Assembly: GCA_905221605.1 (NCBI GenBank)
Contig: CAJNDS010000713.1
Coordinates: forward strand, 768,664 to 832,663
Length of the DNA: 64,000 bases
Source of the DNA: Symbiodinium natans
Taxonomy: Eukaryota; Sar; Dinophyceae; Suessiales; Symbiodiniaceae
Reading direction: 5' to 3'
In this document: piece after piece, positions 8,428 through 20,257 of the stretch
Layout: every line of letters begins with the position of its first letter
How positions within the stretch are numbered: the stretch's first letter is position 1
Program-made: the position numbers and the translations under genes
Notes under the pieces: model-generated
What the model was told of the DNA's origin: nothing
The model's database searches: none
The model's input: only the letters and a program-made list of their open reading frames with translations

Positions 8428-10949
8428 TCTCGGCCGATGCCAGGTCGATCTGCGACCAGTCCGGGTTGGCCAGAATTTCACGGCTTCGACCTCGAAGCCT
8501 CAAAAGTGATTCTTTGGAGGCTTTTGGGGCATGGGTCGATGCATAGCCTCAGGTTGCTGGACTGTGTTGTGTGATGTATAGTATAGGCTTTCGAGACAAC
8601 AGCTTGCTTGAAAGTGTGATCTGGCTAGGGGAAACGGTCGCCCTGGGTCACCTCTGCTGCAGGTAGGCCCAGCGGTGTCCCAGCATGTCCCAGCAATGTC
8701 TTCTTGAGGTCAAGTGGCGTGAGAAGCCGGTGTTCATCCGCAAGCGCACCCCAGAGCAGATTGCCTCTGCAAAGAAGGACACGTGCACGAGATTGTAGAT
8801 CAGCTTCGGCGACTCTCTGCACAGAAGGAGTTGCACAGCTCCTCTATAGGACGATGTCATTGCACCTTCGATGCGCGAGCCCGCCACAGATGCAGAGCGC
8901 TGCAAGAGGTCAGATCCGGACACTGCCTGTTTCTTTTGCTGATGTCGACTCCTCCTGCTGCTGCTGCTGGCGCTGCTGCTGCCGCTGCTGCTTCTGCTTC
9001 TTATGAAGATCATATTCGGGGCGTCTCTTGGCCGAAAGGCATGAGCATATGAAGAAACGTGTTGTAAGATACCCAATGCTTTCCTTGCTTGCAGACCTTA
9101 GTTTGGCTGCCTGAGCACCGTCGCGTGTCTTGTTTTTTCTCCGGATGGAGGCCGGAGTGGTTGATTTGCATTGGGGCCGTGGCCCCAGCAAGGATTTTCG
9201 ATTGTGTCAAGCCAGTAGACTCAATCAAATCGCATGTTTGGAGTTAGACCCTACGCAAGCACAGCTTGCGAGGTGTGCACACACCTGGGTTGCATCCCGC
9301 AGCCCGATGCCGGCAACTATGGCAGGGAACTCGGGTCACATTATGGGGTTTTGACTAGTTGCAAACATCATCATGTGGTTTATATATTTATATATGCACA
9401 GACTTGTGTGTGATTTGACCTCGGGTCATATGTTGTGGTTGGTCAGAGTCACCTCGAAATGGTGTTCCAGGTTCAGGCAGGAATTGAAGAGTGTTAGAGT
9501 GTTACAGTTGGTTCTTGATGCTCAAGAAAAGACCCAGCCAGCAGCGAGACTGCGAGCTGACGCGCAGGCGGCTACTTCTGTCCCTGCCATGGCTCTCACT
9601 ACGACTATGCCGGTCGTATTCGCCAGGCATGTTGGAACGTGCAGCCACAGGGTTCGGACGGGTACGTATTTGTCTCAAGCACCTTTGTCAGAAGAGGCCT
9701 GACCATGCAACGTGAACCAGGGTGAACCACGTTGAGCCCCCCAAGACTCTTGGTGAAAGATCCCCAGCGCAGGGCCCTGCGCCAAAGAATCTGGAAGTGC
9801 CACCGTGCAGAGCTCGGACTCATTTCGTCGCGCTTCTGACATATCCAACGGGGTCAAGAAGCTGTGCGCGCACTTGGAGAGCAATAGGCAATAGGTTCCA
9901 TTGTGCAGTAGGTCTCGACTGATCACGTGTCTCCAGGCGTGTCGTTGCTGTGTCTGCTGGAATTCTGTTTGCTCCTGGCTTCTCTCCATGTCTCCGTCCC
10001 TTTATGTGCTTGGAGAAGTGTGCGCGCTGTTGTGTGCTTGTGGGAACCTGTGCAGATCTCATGGGTGAAACGGCATCCAGCGGCAACAACTCAACTCCGG
10101 GCGAAAAGCATTGTTTCCAAAACACAAGGGTTCGAATGAAGAGCAGAAATCGCACGATCTCAAGCCGCAAAAAGCTTCTGCCTCTCCCTCACTCTGCCTT
10201 ACTCTGCAGCAGGCACGGAGTTCAAAGCGTAGAGCTTCCGGCCCGAGCACTTGGCAAGCTGTGGTGTCAGGTCAAAATCCACTGCATTCAGTGTCTCTAC
10301 GTGTCTCTACGTGTCTCTACGTGTCTCTACGTGTCTCTTAAATGAGTTTTGTGCTGAAACGTGCCTTAGGCTGCCTTAGGCTGCCTTATGGCCTTGGGGG
10401 ATTTGGGGGCAAGCCGGTGAACCCCAGCCTTCAGGGCATCCTACGGTTCATTCTTCGGTCCGCCCTCCGCGAGGACAAAACCGAAAACGGGGAAGTGAGA
10501 AGTGTTCTTATTTCTTCTCTTTTGTTTCTCTTTAAGGACCAGAACACCTATACAGCAATCGACCCGCATTTGCCTCTGTTTGGCAGCAGATCTGGTGCTT
10601 GATGACTTGATGGGTCTGTTGAATTCCTCCATGCGCTGTTGTGTCTTCCTGATGAAACCCCGGTTACTTATCTCTGGCTGAGAAGGGTCTGTGAGATATT
10701 GGGCAAGCGATCGCTTTGAGCTGGGCACTTTGTAACGTTTGAGAAGCGGATGTTGATGGGTTGGGGGTGCTGTCCAAGGACAATCAGGGCCAGGTGGTAG
10801 TCTCATGATTTGCACAGGAGCATGGCAGGAGCATGGCATGTCCGCACATTCTGAGTTGGAATTCCAGCTTCGCTTTGTAGGTCCGTGTCCAAGCCTTTGC
10901 AGTCCACAGGCATTCATTTTTGGATGAGAACACCGTCAAGCTGGGCTAA
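8428..10949 (+). CDS. UQCRFS1: Rieske iron-sulfur protein of complex III, copy A (5' incomplete, possibly degenerate)
   Basis: Exons: 8428-8482, 8709-8777 ([17 protein letters not shown]), 8850-8908 ([13 protein letters not shown]), 9151-9175 (PEWLICIG), 9273-9321 ([17 protein letters not shown]), 9568-9626 ([16 protein letters not shown]), 9773 to about 9810 ([11 protein letters not shown]), 10910-10949 ([10 protein letters not shown], stop). Both [2Fe-2S] boxes, CTHLGC and CPCHG, are intact. The subunit moves electrons from ubiquinol to cytochrome c1 at the mitochondrial inner membrane. Introns start with GC, GA or GT. Oddities: no membrane-helix exon is visible upstream; exon 8428 is one base out of register if it starts at the equivalent acceptor; and the donor after 9810 is AG instead of the GC used in copy B. 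It may be a decaying duplicate, or unseen exons may lie in the repeats. The family identity is certain. Confidence 0.85.
10299..10338. repeat. GTGTCTCTAC short tandem repeat
   Basis: About four to five 10-bp copies inside the last intron of Rieske copy A. Confidence 0.85.
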
Positions 10950-13900
10950 ACCATCATCAGCCGCGACTTTGAGCAGGCTGTCGTGCAGGGAATTGATCCA
11001 CTTTCAGAACTTAGGGGCTGCTGCAATGTAAATGTAGACACTGATGGACTGGAGACTGTAGTATAGTTGATTTGGACATATTTGGACATGAACCCTGAAG
11101 TGTGAAGCTTCGAACCCTGCACGGACTGCATTTTCTGCTTTTGTGCCCGTCCAGCTAGATAGGCGAGAAGCTGGGCAGTTTTTGCTAACTTCATCGATTA
11201 CGACCCCCATGGGTTTTGCTTGTTCCGGGCATTATTCAGGACTGTTGAGGGGAGCGGGGGGAGGGGAGGGTTAATCACGTCAAAGAGGCGACTCTGAAAA
11301 GCGCACGTGGCGCGTGTCGAAAATGTCGCTGTGCACCGTGTTGTGTAGGACATTGTTGTCTAAAGCAAGCACGTAGAAATTGTACTTCGCACGTGTGGAA
11401 AAAAAACCGCTGCGCGCCCGCGCGCGCGCGCGAGCACGAAAGCTTGGCGGCAGTGGATACGAAAAAAGCGTGCGACGGATGCGCGCAGGCACAACCTCGA
11501 GCTTTTCATGTTTTCGCCCATCACGCCACAAATATCCATGCGAGACACGGCACCGCAATCGATGACGTTGCCCGTTTGTCTTCCGAGCTGATGCTACACT
11601 CAGTACAAAGCCGATGGCAAGTGCAGTAGACGTGGCACATCGTGGCACCCTTCTCTCTTGTCGCGTGTTCTGCTTCACTCAGCGCAGAAGTTATATCAAC
11701 GATATCGAGAACACTTTTGCGCTGACAGGCTGCTGCTCAAAGTTCTGGACAAAGCGTGGCTTCGTGGATGAGAGGTCGTTTCACCGAAGCCATAAGAAGC
11801 AACCATGATTGGTGACCAGAAGCTTCATCATATGCCAGGTGTACCCTGCAATCGTTTTGAATTGACTTCTGAGCCTGAGTTGTTCACTTTGCTCAACACA
11901 ACACACATTGATTGCAGTCTGTCAGTTTGTGTATTCTCAATGGAGGGGCAGTTCTCGAGCAAAAGTTAGCCGCCTATGTAAAAAAAAGTTGTATGCTTGC
12001 CCGACCGCACGCAATGGTCGAAGGAAATCACAGTTCTGTGAGAAGAGCTGACTGTTTCTTGCGAAGCACTTCCTGCTTCCGACATCACTTTTCATGCGGA
12101 TCACACGGCGACGTGTCCGTGGCTCGAGAGGGCTCTGCCCCTGCTGTGCCTTGTCAGCCGCTTTGCCATCGAGACCTCGGTCGGACACTCAGGATGCATC
12201 CTTGTCCTCCCAAGCGTTTCCCATGTGTTTTCCATGTGTTTTCCATGTGTTTTGTTTCATGTGTTTCCCATGTGTTTCCATGTGCGTACCGGAAGTGGGG
12301 ATGGGCCTTGTCAGTTGCAATCACTGGTGCAGCAGGTCTCAGTGGCGAGCGCTACAAACATGCCTCCAGCTGAGTTAAGGGTCTAGGCCCAGGCGCAGAG
12401 ACAGCGTAGAGGCATGTGCCAGAAGAGATCTGTGATTTTGGCCTTAGATTTGTTCTGTATGATGTAAGTGAGGATGACCGACTGTTTAACGCGCTGAATA
12501 TGACACGGGCCAACAGTGAGATACGAGGCCTTTGCTTCCTTGGCATCCCGCGCATGCCAAATCAGTGAGCTTCAGCGTGGTTCCGGCAGCAGCTGGAGCA
12601 GCCAGAGTATAAATGGTCAAATCTGTGCGCCAAGGATGGCACGTGTGCTGTTGCGCCCAGCGGTGCGGGCGTCAGGGCTGTGCTGAGTGTGAACCGATGT
12701 GAGCCGATCCACCGTATCCAGCTTGTTGCCTGTGTTTCGTGTGGATAGCCTGTCTGCTCTGTCGTCCCTCTTCAGTCTTGCCATTTGGTCCGTTCTGACT
12801 GACCTAGGACTTGTGCACCAGCTGCATGTGACGTGTAACTGTCCGATGCTGCCAGAGGCCATGGCCAGCCGCTTGCAGGCACGCAGCAGCGGCCTCAGAC
12901 AGCGATGACACTGCGTCCGCCTTAGCCAGCTCGCAGCACCATGCATCCCCAACAACCCAGATGAAAGATGCATGAGGGCACCATCATCAATGATGATGCG
13001 GGAGCGACAATGGGGGTAGCTGCAAGGATGCTGGTCAGTGACAGGGACTCCCGAGACCCAGAGGGCAAGATGCGACGGGGCCTTTCCCGACACAGCAATC
13101 ACAGCAACAGCACAAACCGTAGTGGCAGCGCCAAAAACACCGAACGGAGCACCACATTAGTTACTTCGAACATCCACCGCTTGCAGCTTACCGATGTGGA
13201 AGCCACCCTGCCGTTTTCGGACAGGGATGCTGCAAGCTTTTGTCGTGGGACTCTCCACGGAATTCTCTGGGCGTGGGTACTCCCGAAGTTCTGTGGAGTT
13301 CTCTGGGTCCTGGGCGCTCCAGGGTAGGACACCGGGCGGGCGAGGAAGGCGAGGAGAATGGTTGACTTGGCATCCAGCAAACCGACACTGAGAGTGGGAA
13401 AGGACATGTATATGCAGCAAGGCGGTTTCGGAGTTTGTAAGATTTTTGGGTTTAGGATCTGGTTTAGGGTGTAGGGTTTAATTTAGTGTTTAGGGTTGTG
13501 AATGTTTTCAGACTTTCTTTTACGGTTCAGGCTTTGCAGGCCTTCAATACTGGCTCAAGACTTTTCAGGTTTGGCATCTCATGGTTTGGGGTTCTGATTT
13601 AATTTGTTCAAATTCATTTGTTCTTTTTGCGCTTGGGGTTTGTAGTCTTCTGCTTTTCAAAAGGGTTTGGTATCTTTAAATCTTTAGTGTTTTCAGAGAT
13701 TAGAAGTTTAGGATGTCAGGCTCTGTATGGCCACATCCGCAGCATTACCATTCTTGTAACTCAGCGAGTTTTGCAAGAAGTGTGGCGCTGTAACACAGCT
13801 CTCTCCATAAAAACAGGTGGTTTCCCCTTTTGCCTTTTGCTTTCTCAACCTTGAAACTTTCAGGGAACGCTTTGCCGGTTCAATGAGGTGTAACTCCATG

Positions 13901-15058
13901 TGCAAGTCTGGTATGAGAAGCGCAGTATAGCGCAATGGTGACAGGAACTTTCAGCTTGAGCCAAGGTTCCATTCGGGACGAAGAAGGCTTGTGTTCTGAA
14001 ATCTCTCCAACGGAAATACAGGCATGCAGGCATGTCAGAATGATATGGCGTGCTCATGTGACGTGCTGGTACAGCATGCGCCGCTCGAAAAGTAGTATGC
14101 TAAAAGGCATCCAGGTTTTGCCAATCCACGTCAAAGTTTTGTCACCAGGGGGGGACAAGGTGCGATAAATCAGGGATTTTTGCTCCTCCTCGGATCACCT
14201 TCAGGTTGAATGGCAGTGTTGTCAGTTGGGGCCCGGGGACGGCGACCATGAAGTACCGAGTCTCTTGACAAAACTGTCGTTTTTGAAGCACGACGGACAC
14301 GCATTAAATGTGTTCGCATCACAGATGCTAAAGAAGCGCTGCAGCACCATGAGCAAGAAGTTCCCGCACTTCCAGTCTTGGGCCGTCCGAGGATGAGAAG
14401 TGTCTTTGGAGACGGCCTAATGGTCCAAAGGGGTGGGTGTGGGCTGTACGATGCTGTACGTCTATATGGCTATATGGCTATATGAGAGTTATGAGCATGT
14501 GACGAGAAACGTGTCCGCAAAGCTTCCAAAGCTTCGGAGTGCGGAGAGGTGAAGGGTGGTAAAGGGCTCCAAAGCGCTTACTCTCCAAAAGCGCTTCGTA
14601 GCATCGGGGTATTGAAAAAACATGATTTTTGCCAGCGGTTGGGATGCGAATTCGGTTTCTGTTGCAGCCTAGTGTTCTGCACATCCTCAGGCTTTGCCCA
14701 TCCGGTCAACTTCCACCTGATGCGAGACAACGAGCGCATGGCTCCATCATCCGAGATGCCGATGTGCGCTTCTTTGTTTGGGAAACCTTTTGTCGACTCG
14801 CTATCCGGATAGTTTCCGTCCCAAACGGTTTAACACCCTTGACACATATTCCGTACATTGCCAGCTGCAGCTAGGGCTCCGTAGACCCAGCTTCGCCTCA
14901 CCCTCGGCCTTTGGGGTGTTGGCCAGGGCACCATCCTTGGTCATTCCTCTCTTCCCCTTGTCGCACTACACTCGAGACTCTACTACTGGTGTCTTCTTTG
15001 CAATCCCTATCAGTATGTGTTGGTTTGGTGTTGATCCCTCCCCTTCCGGACTGTACGG

Positions 15059-15325
15059 GTGGCAGCGACACATGTAGGTCGACACCTGCACAACTCTGCA
15101 CATGCCTTCTCTACTCTACTCCTGAAAAACCACATCAAGCCAGGATGCAAAATTCACGTGCCAGGAGTCCGAGAGAGAGGGCATCAAGAGAAAAGCGCAC
15201 ACCACGTGCTGGACAGGTACAAGAATGAGTTCCTCCTGAAGACTCCTAAAGAGCATGCAGAGGACAGAGTTTGCAGTGAAGCCAGGAACATTTTGCGATG
15301 GTTTCAAGACCTGCTGGATGGCTAG
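15059..15325 (+). CDS. Weak open frame, 88 aa, unknown
   Basis: A basic, protein-like frame (contains KNHIKPGCKIHVPG and DRYKNEFLLKTPKEH) with no recognised domain. It stands alone between the Rieske genes. It may be an exon, a fragment or chance. Confidence 0.2.
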   Translation: MAATHVGRHLHNSAHAFSTLLLKNHIKPGCKIHVPGVRERGHQEKSAHHVLDRYKNEFLLKTPKEHAEDRVCSEARNILRWFQDLLDG

Positions 15326-15816
15326 ATTTTGTTCGCGAGAATTGGTTTTGGGGACCCAAAGCAAGTGTGGTAGATGTTGTCATTTAGCAGTGGCGTCTTT
15401 TTTTGTTTGCAATGTGCTTGTTGAGTTACAGAGTAAAGGGTGGCAATCACATGCAGCTAGGAGGGCTGATGCTCTTTCTGGTCAAAGATGCGTTGGGTCC
15501 GGGTAGTCAGTGTCCAGCCTCAGCGGACTTTCGGTCGCAACTTGACTTTAGTTGACGTCAACGATTTGGGGGTTTGTTCACATTCAGACCCACCAAACAA
15601 GAAAACGCTACAGTGGTCAGTTTGGTTGCCGCAAAGAGCTGTCGGTCGCAGGGCAGCACCATGCACAGCACGTGCATCGAACCTGCAGGCCCAAGCCCCA
15701 TACGGCTTTGAAGTTCGATCCTGTCGAACCCCAGCACAGTCGACCAGTGATCCGGAAGCAAGGACCTCAAGGTTACTGATGTTACATAGATCAAGCGCAG
15801 CAGAGGGTACGTTGCT

Positions 15817-16206
15817 GTGGGGGGTCTTCGCCATCCAGGACAGTGTAGTGCCAGGTGCGCCAACCAAGGCACCATCTCAAGGAGCTTGAATGAGCTTGAT
15901 GCGTTGACTCCGGTTTCAACCCAAGCCAGAAACATGTACCATCACATGACGATATATGATGATGAAGATGGCATGTCGCTGTGGGGCTGGAGACTTCCGA
16001 TGCTCATTGCGATTGGCTGCTGGATCATGGCCATGCCGTTCATCCCGATGTTTTGCTCGGATGGTTTCACGACCAGTTCCGCCAAACGAGCCTCCCGATA
16101 CGGAGACGTCGAAGTAGCACTGAGATGCAAAAGGGCCAAAGATGTTTACAGTTTCGTTCGTCGAGCCGAGCCTAACCCTGATAGAGATGGAGCACAAAGG
16201 AAATGA
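15817..16206 (+). CDS. Weak open frame with one hydrophobic segment, unknown
   Basis: 129-aa frame. The middle has a tryptophan-flanked hydrophobic stretch (LPMLIAIGCWIMAMPFIPMF) that could span a membrane, preceded by acidic residues (YDDEDGM). No family is recognised. It could be an exon of an unidentified gene or a chance frame. Confidence 0.2.
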   Translation: MGGLRHPGQCSARCANQGTISRSLNELDALTPVSTQARNMYHHMTIYDDEDGMSLWGWRLPMLIAIGCWIMAMPFIPMFCSDGFTTSSAKRASRYGDVEVALRCKRAKDVYSFVRRAEPNPDRDGAQRK

Positions 16207-17833
16207 ACGCAAAAGTCCAAGTTTGTTCGTATATCATGCAATGAAGCGCCGCACTGTGTTCCCTCCATGTCCCTCCACTCCGGGCTTCCATTGCGAGGTT
16301 CCCAAGCGTGCATTCCGAACCCATGGTAGCAGCGCCACAAACTGCGTGTTTACATGTGACAGTCATGTGACGGCAGTCTCATCGCTGAACGCAAGAGCCC
16401 GCCCAAGCAACAGACGAGGACATGGCAAAAGCTGTGAAGCCACCGGTTGTCCACGACACTGCAGATCTGGTCCCTACGTCAGGCGTCGAACCGAAATTCC
16501 ATTCCACACGTTGAGTGTGTCTATGGCTTTGAGACGTCGGGCACATGTTCTTGGCTGAAGGCTTTCTGAGCAAGTGTGTGCATGATCAAAGTTGTGCCTG
16601 CCTAAGCAGAACCGTGTTCTGGAGGCGACCCCCACCAGTTCTACGGCATGGGAGAGTACAGGCAACAGTAGTTTGTCACACTCACGCTTGGCATAATTCC
16701 TGTATTGAGCTGCAGGTACCACCACTATGACACAATCCGCGAGCCAACTTTCCCTCGGAAGACGCTTGCCTGTCGTCGTCAAGTTTATGCGCAAGCACGT
16801 TTTCCAGTGGCGCATGTCATGTCCACTGCACCTCAACGGAGACGCGCTTTCAAGTCCAGGCCTGACGTTTCCAAGGGCGAGCTCGCGGCTGGCGCCACTG
16901 TGTGCGTCTCAGCTCCCACCAGCTGAAATGAGATGCCACGAGGCAGCTCATGAACCCACAACAAGCCTTTTGATCTCAGATTCCGCGGTAGTTTCAACCA
17001 GGCTTTAAGTATAAGTTTTGTAAAGACACCAGGTGACTGGCAAGAAGCCAGTCTGCAAGGGTAGCGGCCTGGCAATTCTCAGAACGGATCGAGAAGCACC
17101 ACTATGCCCAGGTCACACGCACGGATGTGTGGCATGACCCGAAGGCTCGTGCATTGAGATGTGCCGTTTGACGGCAATCTTTGACCAATCTTCGCCAGGG
17201 AGTGCTGGGAGTGCTAATGCCGATGATAACAGGAGCCCGCCATCGTTTCCGTTGCCAAGTTCTCACCTGAGAATTATCGGCCTGTCGGACCCCGAGATTA
17301 GAAAGCGAAGTGTGAACATGTCACGCAACATGCGCAAGGAGCCTCTGTTTGGCGGGGAAGCTGCCTGCACGAGACACATGTAGCCTCTTTTGAGTGCAGC
17401 CCGACGATGCTAGAATGTTGCCCTTTGCGCCGCTCGACATGCACTGCGCGTACTGCGCCACTGCGTTGAAGCTTGAGTCGAGGTGGGCTTTGCGGAGAAT
17501 GCGCCCATGCCCACCAGCACGGTCCCGGAGGGTGCCCTGGACTTCCGGGCAGCACCCTTGGGGAGATCTTACAGAGAATGCACGAGTCAACATTCCCAGA
17601 TCTGATCCGCGGACTGCCGAGAAGCCTTTGCATGTTCGGTGCCTTGGTGCCGCCACATGATCTTGTTTGAGGCAAACCGCCTCCCCATCGGCCATGCGGA
17701 CCGCCGGCCCTGGGTCTACTTCTGCACAGCGTCGGGCACTCGGCTCTGACCTCCACTCTTTGCAGACCTTGCAGGTGCCAACCTCATATGGCCAATGGGT
17801 TTTAGGCAAAGGTTCCGGTCAGGAGGGGCCTGA

Positions 17834-20257
17834 CGCGCTAGTGGTTCTATAGCGATTCGGTTTTCGACGTTCCGAACCAGCTCAGCACGAAGTCTGAGGG
17901 GTGGTGCGGTCGTTGCCGCCTCTATCATCCGCTCCGTGGCTGGAAAGCTGATCCTGACGATGTGGCCCGCCAAGGACCGATGACCTAAGCCCAAAAGCCC
18001 AAAAGCCCCAAAAGCCCAAAAGCCCCAAAAGCCCAAAAGCCCAATCCACAGGGTGAGTTCATGTGTGTGTGTGTGTGTGCGTTCAGAAAGGCACACATTC
18101 ACAGGCCGGCCCACAGCCTTTTCTGAGTTGATGTCACACAAGTGGCCACTTTGATTCTCTCCGGTGCAGGACGTTTTTGCAGCTGGCATTGTGGAGGCAG
18201 GAGTACAAGATCAAGTTGCAACCAGTGCCATTCTGCTAAAGCTCTGTCACTCGAGCATGCTCGGGGTACGCTTGCGGAATCCCATCACGAGCAAACATGC
18301 GTGAAAGGATGAAGTTCGGATGAAGTGTATCCTCAGTTCTTACCTGCACTTTCAAGTTATTCCACTTGGATGCGGATCAGGTGGATCTGAGACCTGTCCG
18401 AGTGGGGCAGAATTTCACTGCGACTTCCTCAGATCTCAGCCCTAGATGTGCCTTAAACTGTTTTGCACTACCCAGGTCAAGTGGCGCGAAAAGCCGGTCT
18501 TCATTCGTAAGCGCACCCCAGAGCAAATCGCTTCGGCCAAGAAGGCACGCATGAGAGAGTGCAGAGAGATTCACAAGAGAGTGTCATTGTGCACCTATAG
18601 CTATAGAACCCGCTTTACCCGCAGGATGATGTCATTGCACCTTCCATGCGTGAGCCGGCCACTGATGCGGAGCGCTGCAAGAGGCGAGAGACTGTGCGGA
18701 GTCTTGTGCGAGTCATGCACGAATCACATACGGCATCATACAGAGTGAACTGGCTTTGGTTACCAGCCGGTTTTCCTCATGCCTTGTGCTTGCTTGCGGT
18801 CAGCAGACCTGGTTAAACTGCGAAGACACATTGGCAGTCTGTGTCGCCAGAAAGCACTTTGCGAGAGACAGTGTTGGCAGCTCCGCCGCTGCTCCAAAAC
18901 AGTTCGCACCGTTTGGACCTGCTTGTGGTTTTCGACTTCTTGTTTTTGGAGCTTGTGGGGTGTAAAGCAAGCAAGAAAATTTTCCTGGGCTGTTTTCCGG
19001 GAGCTCGTGTTGAGAGCTTGCTTCGTTTTTGCAGTGGACCTGTGCTGCTCCTCAGCGCACGACTGTCAGAGAAACTGCTCGTAACAGTGCTTTGCGAGTG
19101 AAGCTTGCTTGGGCGTTGGGTGCGAGGGGCAGATGCTCCTCGAATGCACTGATAGACTCTGATAGACTTTGGGCAGGCCCGAATGGCTCATCTGCATCGG
19201 CGCCTAGAGCTTAGTGGGCCTAGTTCGTTGTAAGCGATTGCTGGAGAAGGTTATGCACGAATATGCACGGTATGCATCAACAGAATTGAGTCATATCCAA
19301 CGATGCCTCCGTGAAGGTCTGCACTCACCTGGGCTGCATTCCCCAGCCGGATGCTGGCAATTACGGCGCCTCACCCAAACGGTACGGATGAATTTCAAGG
19401 ACTTCGACGGATCTGGGGCGTTGCTTGACCATGAAGATCCATGAAGCGCATTCAATGGCCCCCCAAGATTGATTGTGATCCTCGGATGGGCTGACAGTGG
19501 GCTGACGCTTTTTGCTGACGCGTTATGCTGACGCGTTATGCTGACGCGTTGTGCTGACGCTTTTTGCTGACGCATTTTGCTGACGTGTTGTGCTGACGCT
19601 TGTTGCTGGCGCTGTGCTGGCTCTGTGCTGGCTCTGTGCTGGCGCTTTGCTGGAGCTTTGCTGGCCCAGGTGGCTACTTTTGCCCATGCCATGGCTCGCA
19701 CTATGACTACGCTGGCCGCATTCGCCAGGCCAGACCTTGAGATGTCCTTTAGCTGTACTGAATGGTACTCAGTTGTACTGTGTTGTGCTGTGTTGTAACG
19801 TAGTTCGGAAACGGACCGAGATGTGCCAGGCGAGCACGAAGAGAACCCTGAATCTCAAATCTTGGGCCTAGACTCCGGGTCAACATTCGGGAAAACTGCA
19901 GTGGCCTTTGGCCTTTGTGGGCTTTGCCACATGCAGGAGGGTACATGGCAACCGAGGGGCTGCCTTCGCAGTCTCATGGAACCTGGAGCCAAACAACCGG
20001 GGTTGCTGTAGTTTACATGAGCCTTGGTTTGTCATGTTTTGGCCACTCGATAAACTTGTGTCTTTGCGGCAGGGTCCCGCGCCGAAGAACCTGGAGGTTC
20101 CTCCGTTCGGGCCTTGGCTGTGTGTCTGACTAGTCTGTGGACGCTGGAGTTCCAGGTGTGGTGCTTTACGAGACAATTTGAGAGTGGGTTTTATTTTTGG
20201 AAGCATTTGGAGCCCAGGCATTCTTTCCTCGACGAGAACACCGTGAAGTTGGGTTAG
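17834..20257 (+). CDS. UQCRFS1: Rieske iron-sulfur protein of complex III, copy B
   Basis: Exons: membrane-helix exon ending 17974 (start unsure, at or after 17834; contains [15 protein letters not shown]), 18357-18419, 18476-18544 ([17 protein letters not shown]), 18625-18683, 19177-19201 (PEWLICIG), 19317-19365 (CTHLGC box), 19670-19728 (CPCHGSHYD box), 20073-20110 ([11 protein letters not shown]), 20218-20257 ([10 protein letters not shown], stop). The last eight exons total 402 nt, exactly 134 codons with the stop, with no internal stop, which supports the model. The product is the Rieske [2Fe-2S] subunit of the mitochondrial cytochrome bc1 complex: one N-terminal helix, then the soluble cluster domain. 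Donors are GC in seven introns and GA in the first. The presequence exons further 5' are not identified. It is likely the functional copy. Confidence 0.93.
18000..18082. repeat. AAAAGCCC repeat and a short GT run
   Basis: Alternating CCCAAAAG units (18000-18046) then GT repeats, within the intron following the membrane exon of Rieske copy B. Copy A also has a GT microsatellite just before its first exon seen. Confidence 0.85.
19490..19660. repeat. GCTGACGC-based 15-17 bp tandem repeat
   Basis: Repeats of GCTGACGCGTTAT and variants grading into GCTGGCTCTGT units. It lies in the intron between the two cluster-box exons of Rieske copy B. Confidence 0.85.

Larger units (their letters stand above)
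10950..17833. other. Space between the two Rieske genes
   Basis: Nearly 7 kb without a gene I can identify. It holds a short CG-rich run (about 11415-11435), CATGTGTTTTC repeats (about 12219-12285), degenerate TTTAGGG-like words (13440-13500), and weak + strand open frames at 15059-15325, 15817-16206 and 16705-16926. The 5' exons (presequence) of Rieske copy B should lie at the right end; 17083-17160 has a short plausible frame (containing KHHYAQVTRTDVWHD), but I could not link it. Confidence 0.35.

Noticed and set aside
8163-8574. Frames over the GT repeat, including Cys/Val and His/Thr repeats
   Set aside because: Simple-sequence artefacts next to the Rieske copy A exon.
12617-13102. 161-aa minus-strand frame
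   Set aside because: Composition typical of a random GC-rich frame, no motif, opposite to all supported genes.
13541-13972. Relics of the dinoflagellate spliced leader (TGGCTCAAG at about 13552, CTTGAGCCAA at about 13954)
   Set aside because: Only 9-10 bases match, about what chance allows in 64 kb on both strands, and no gene body follows.
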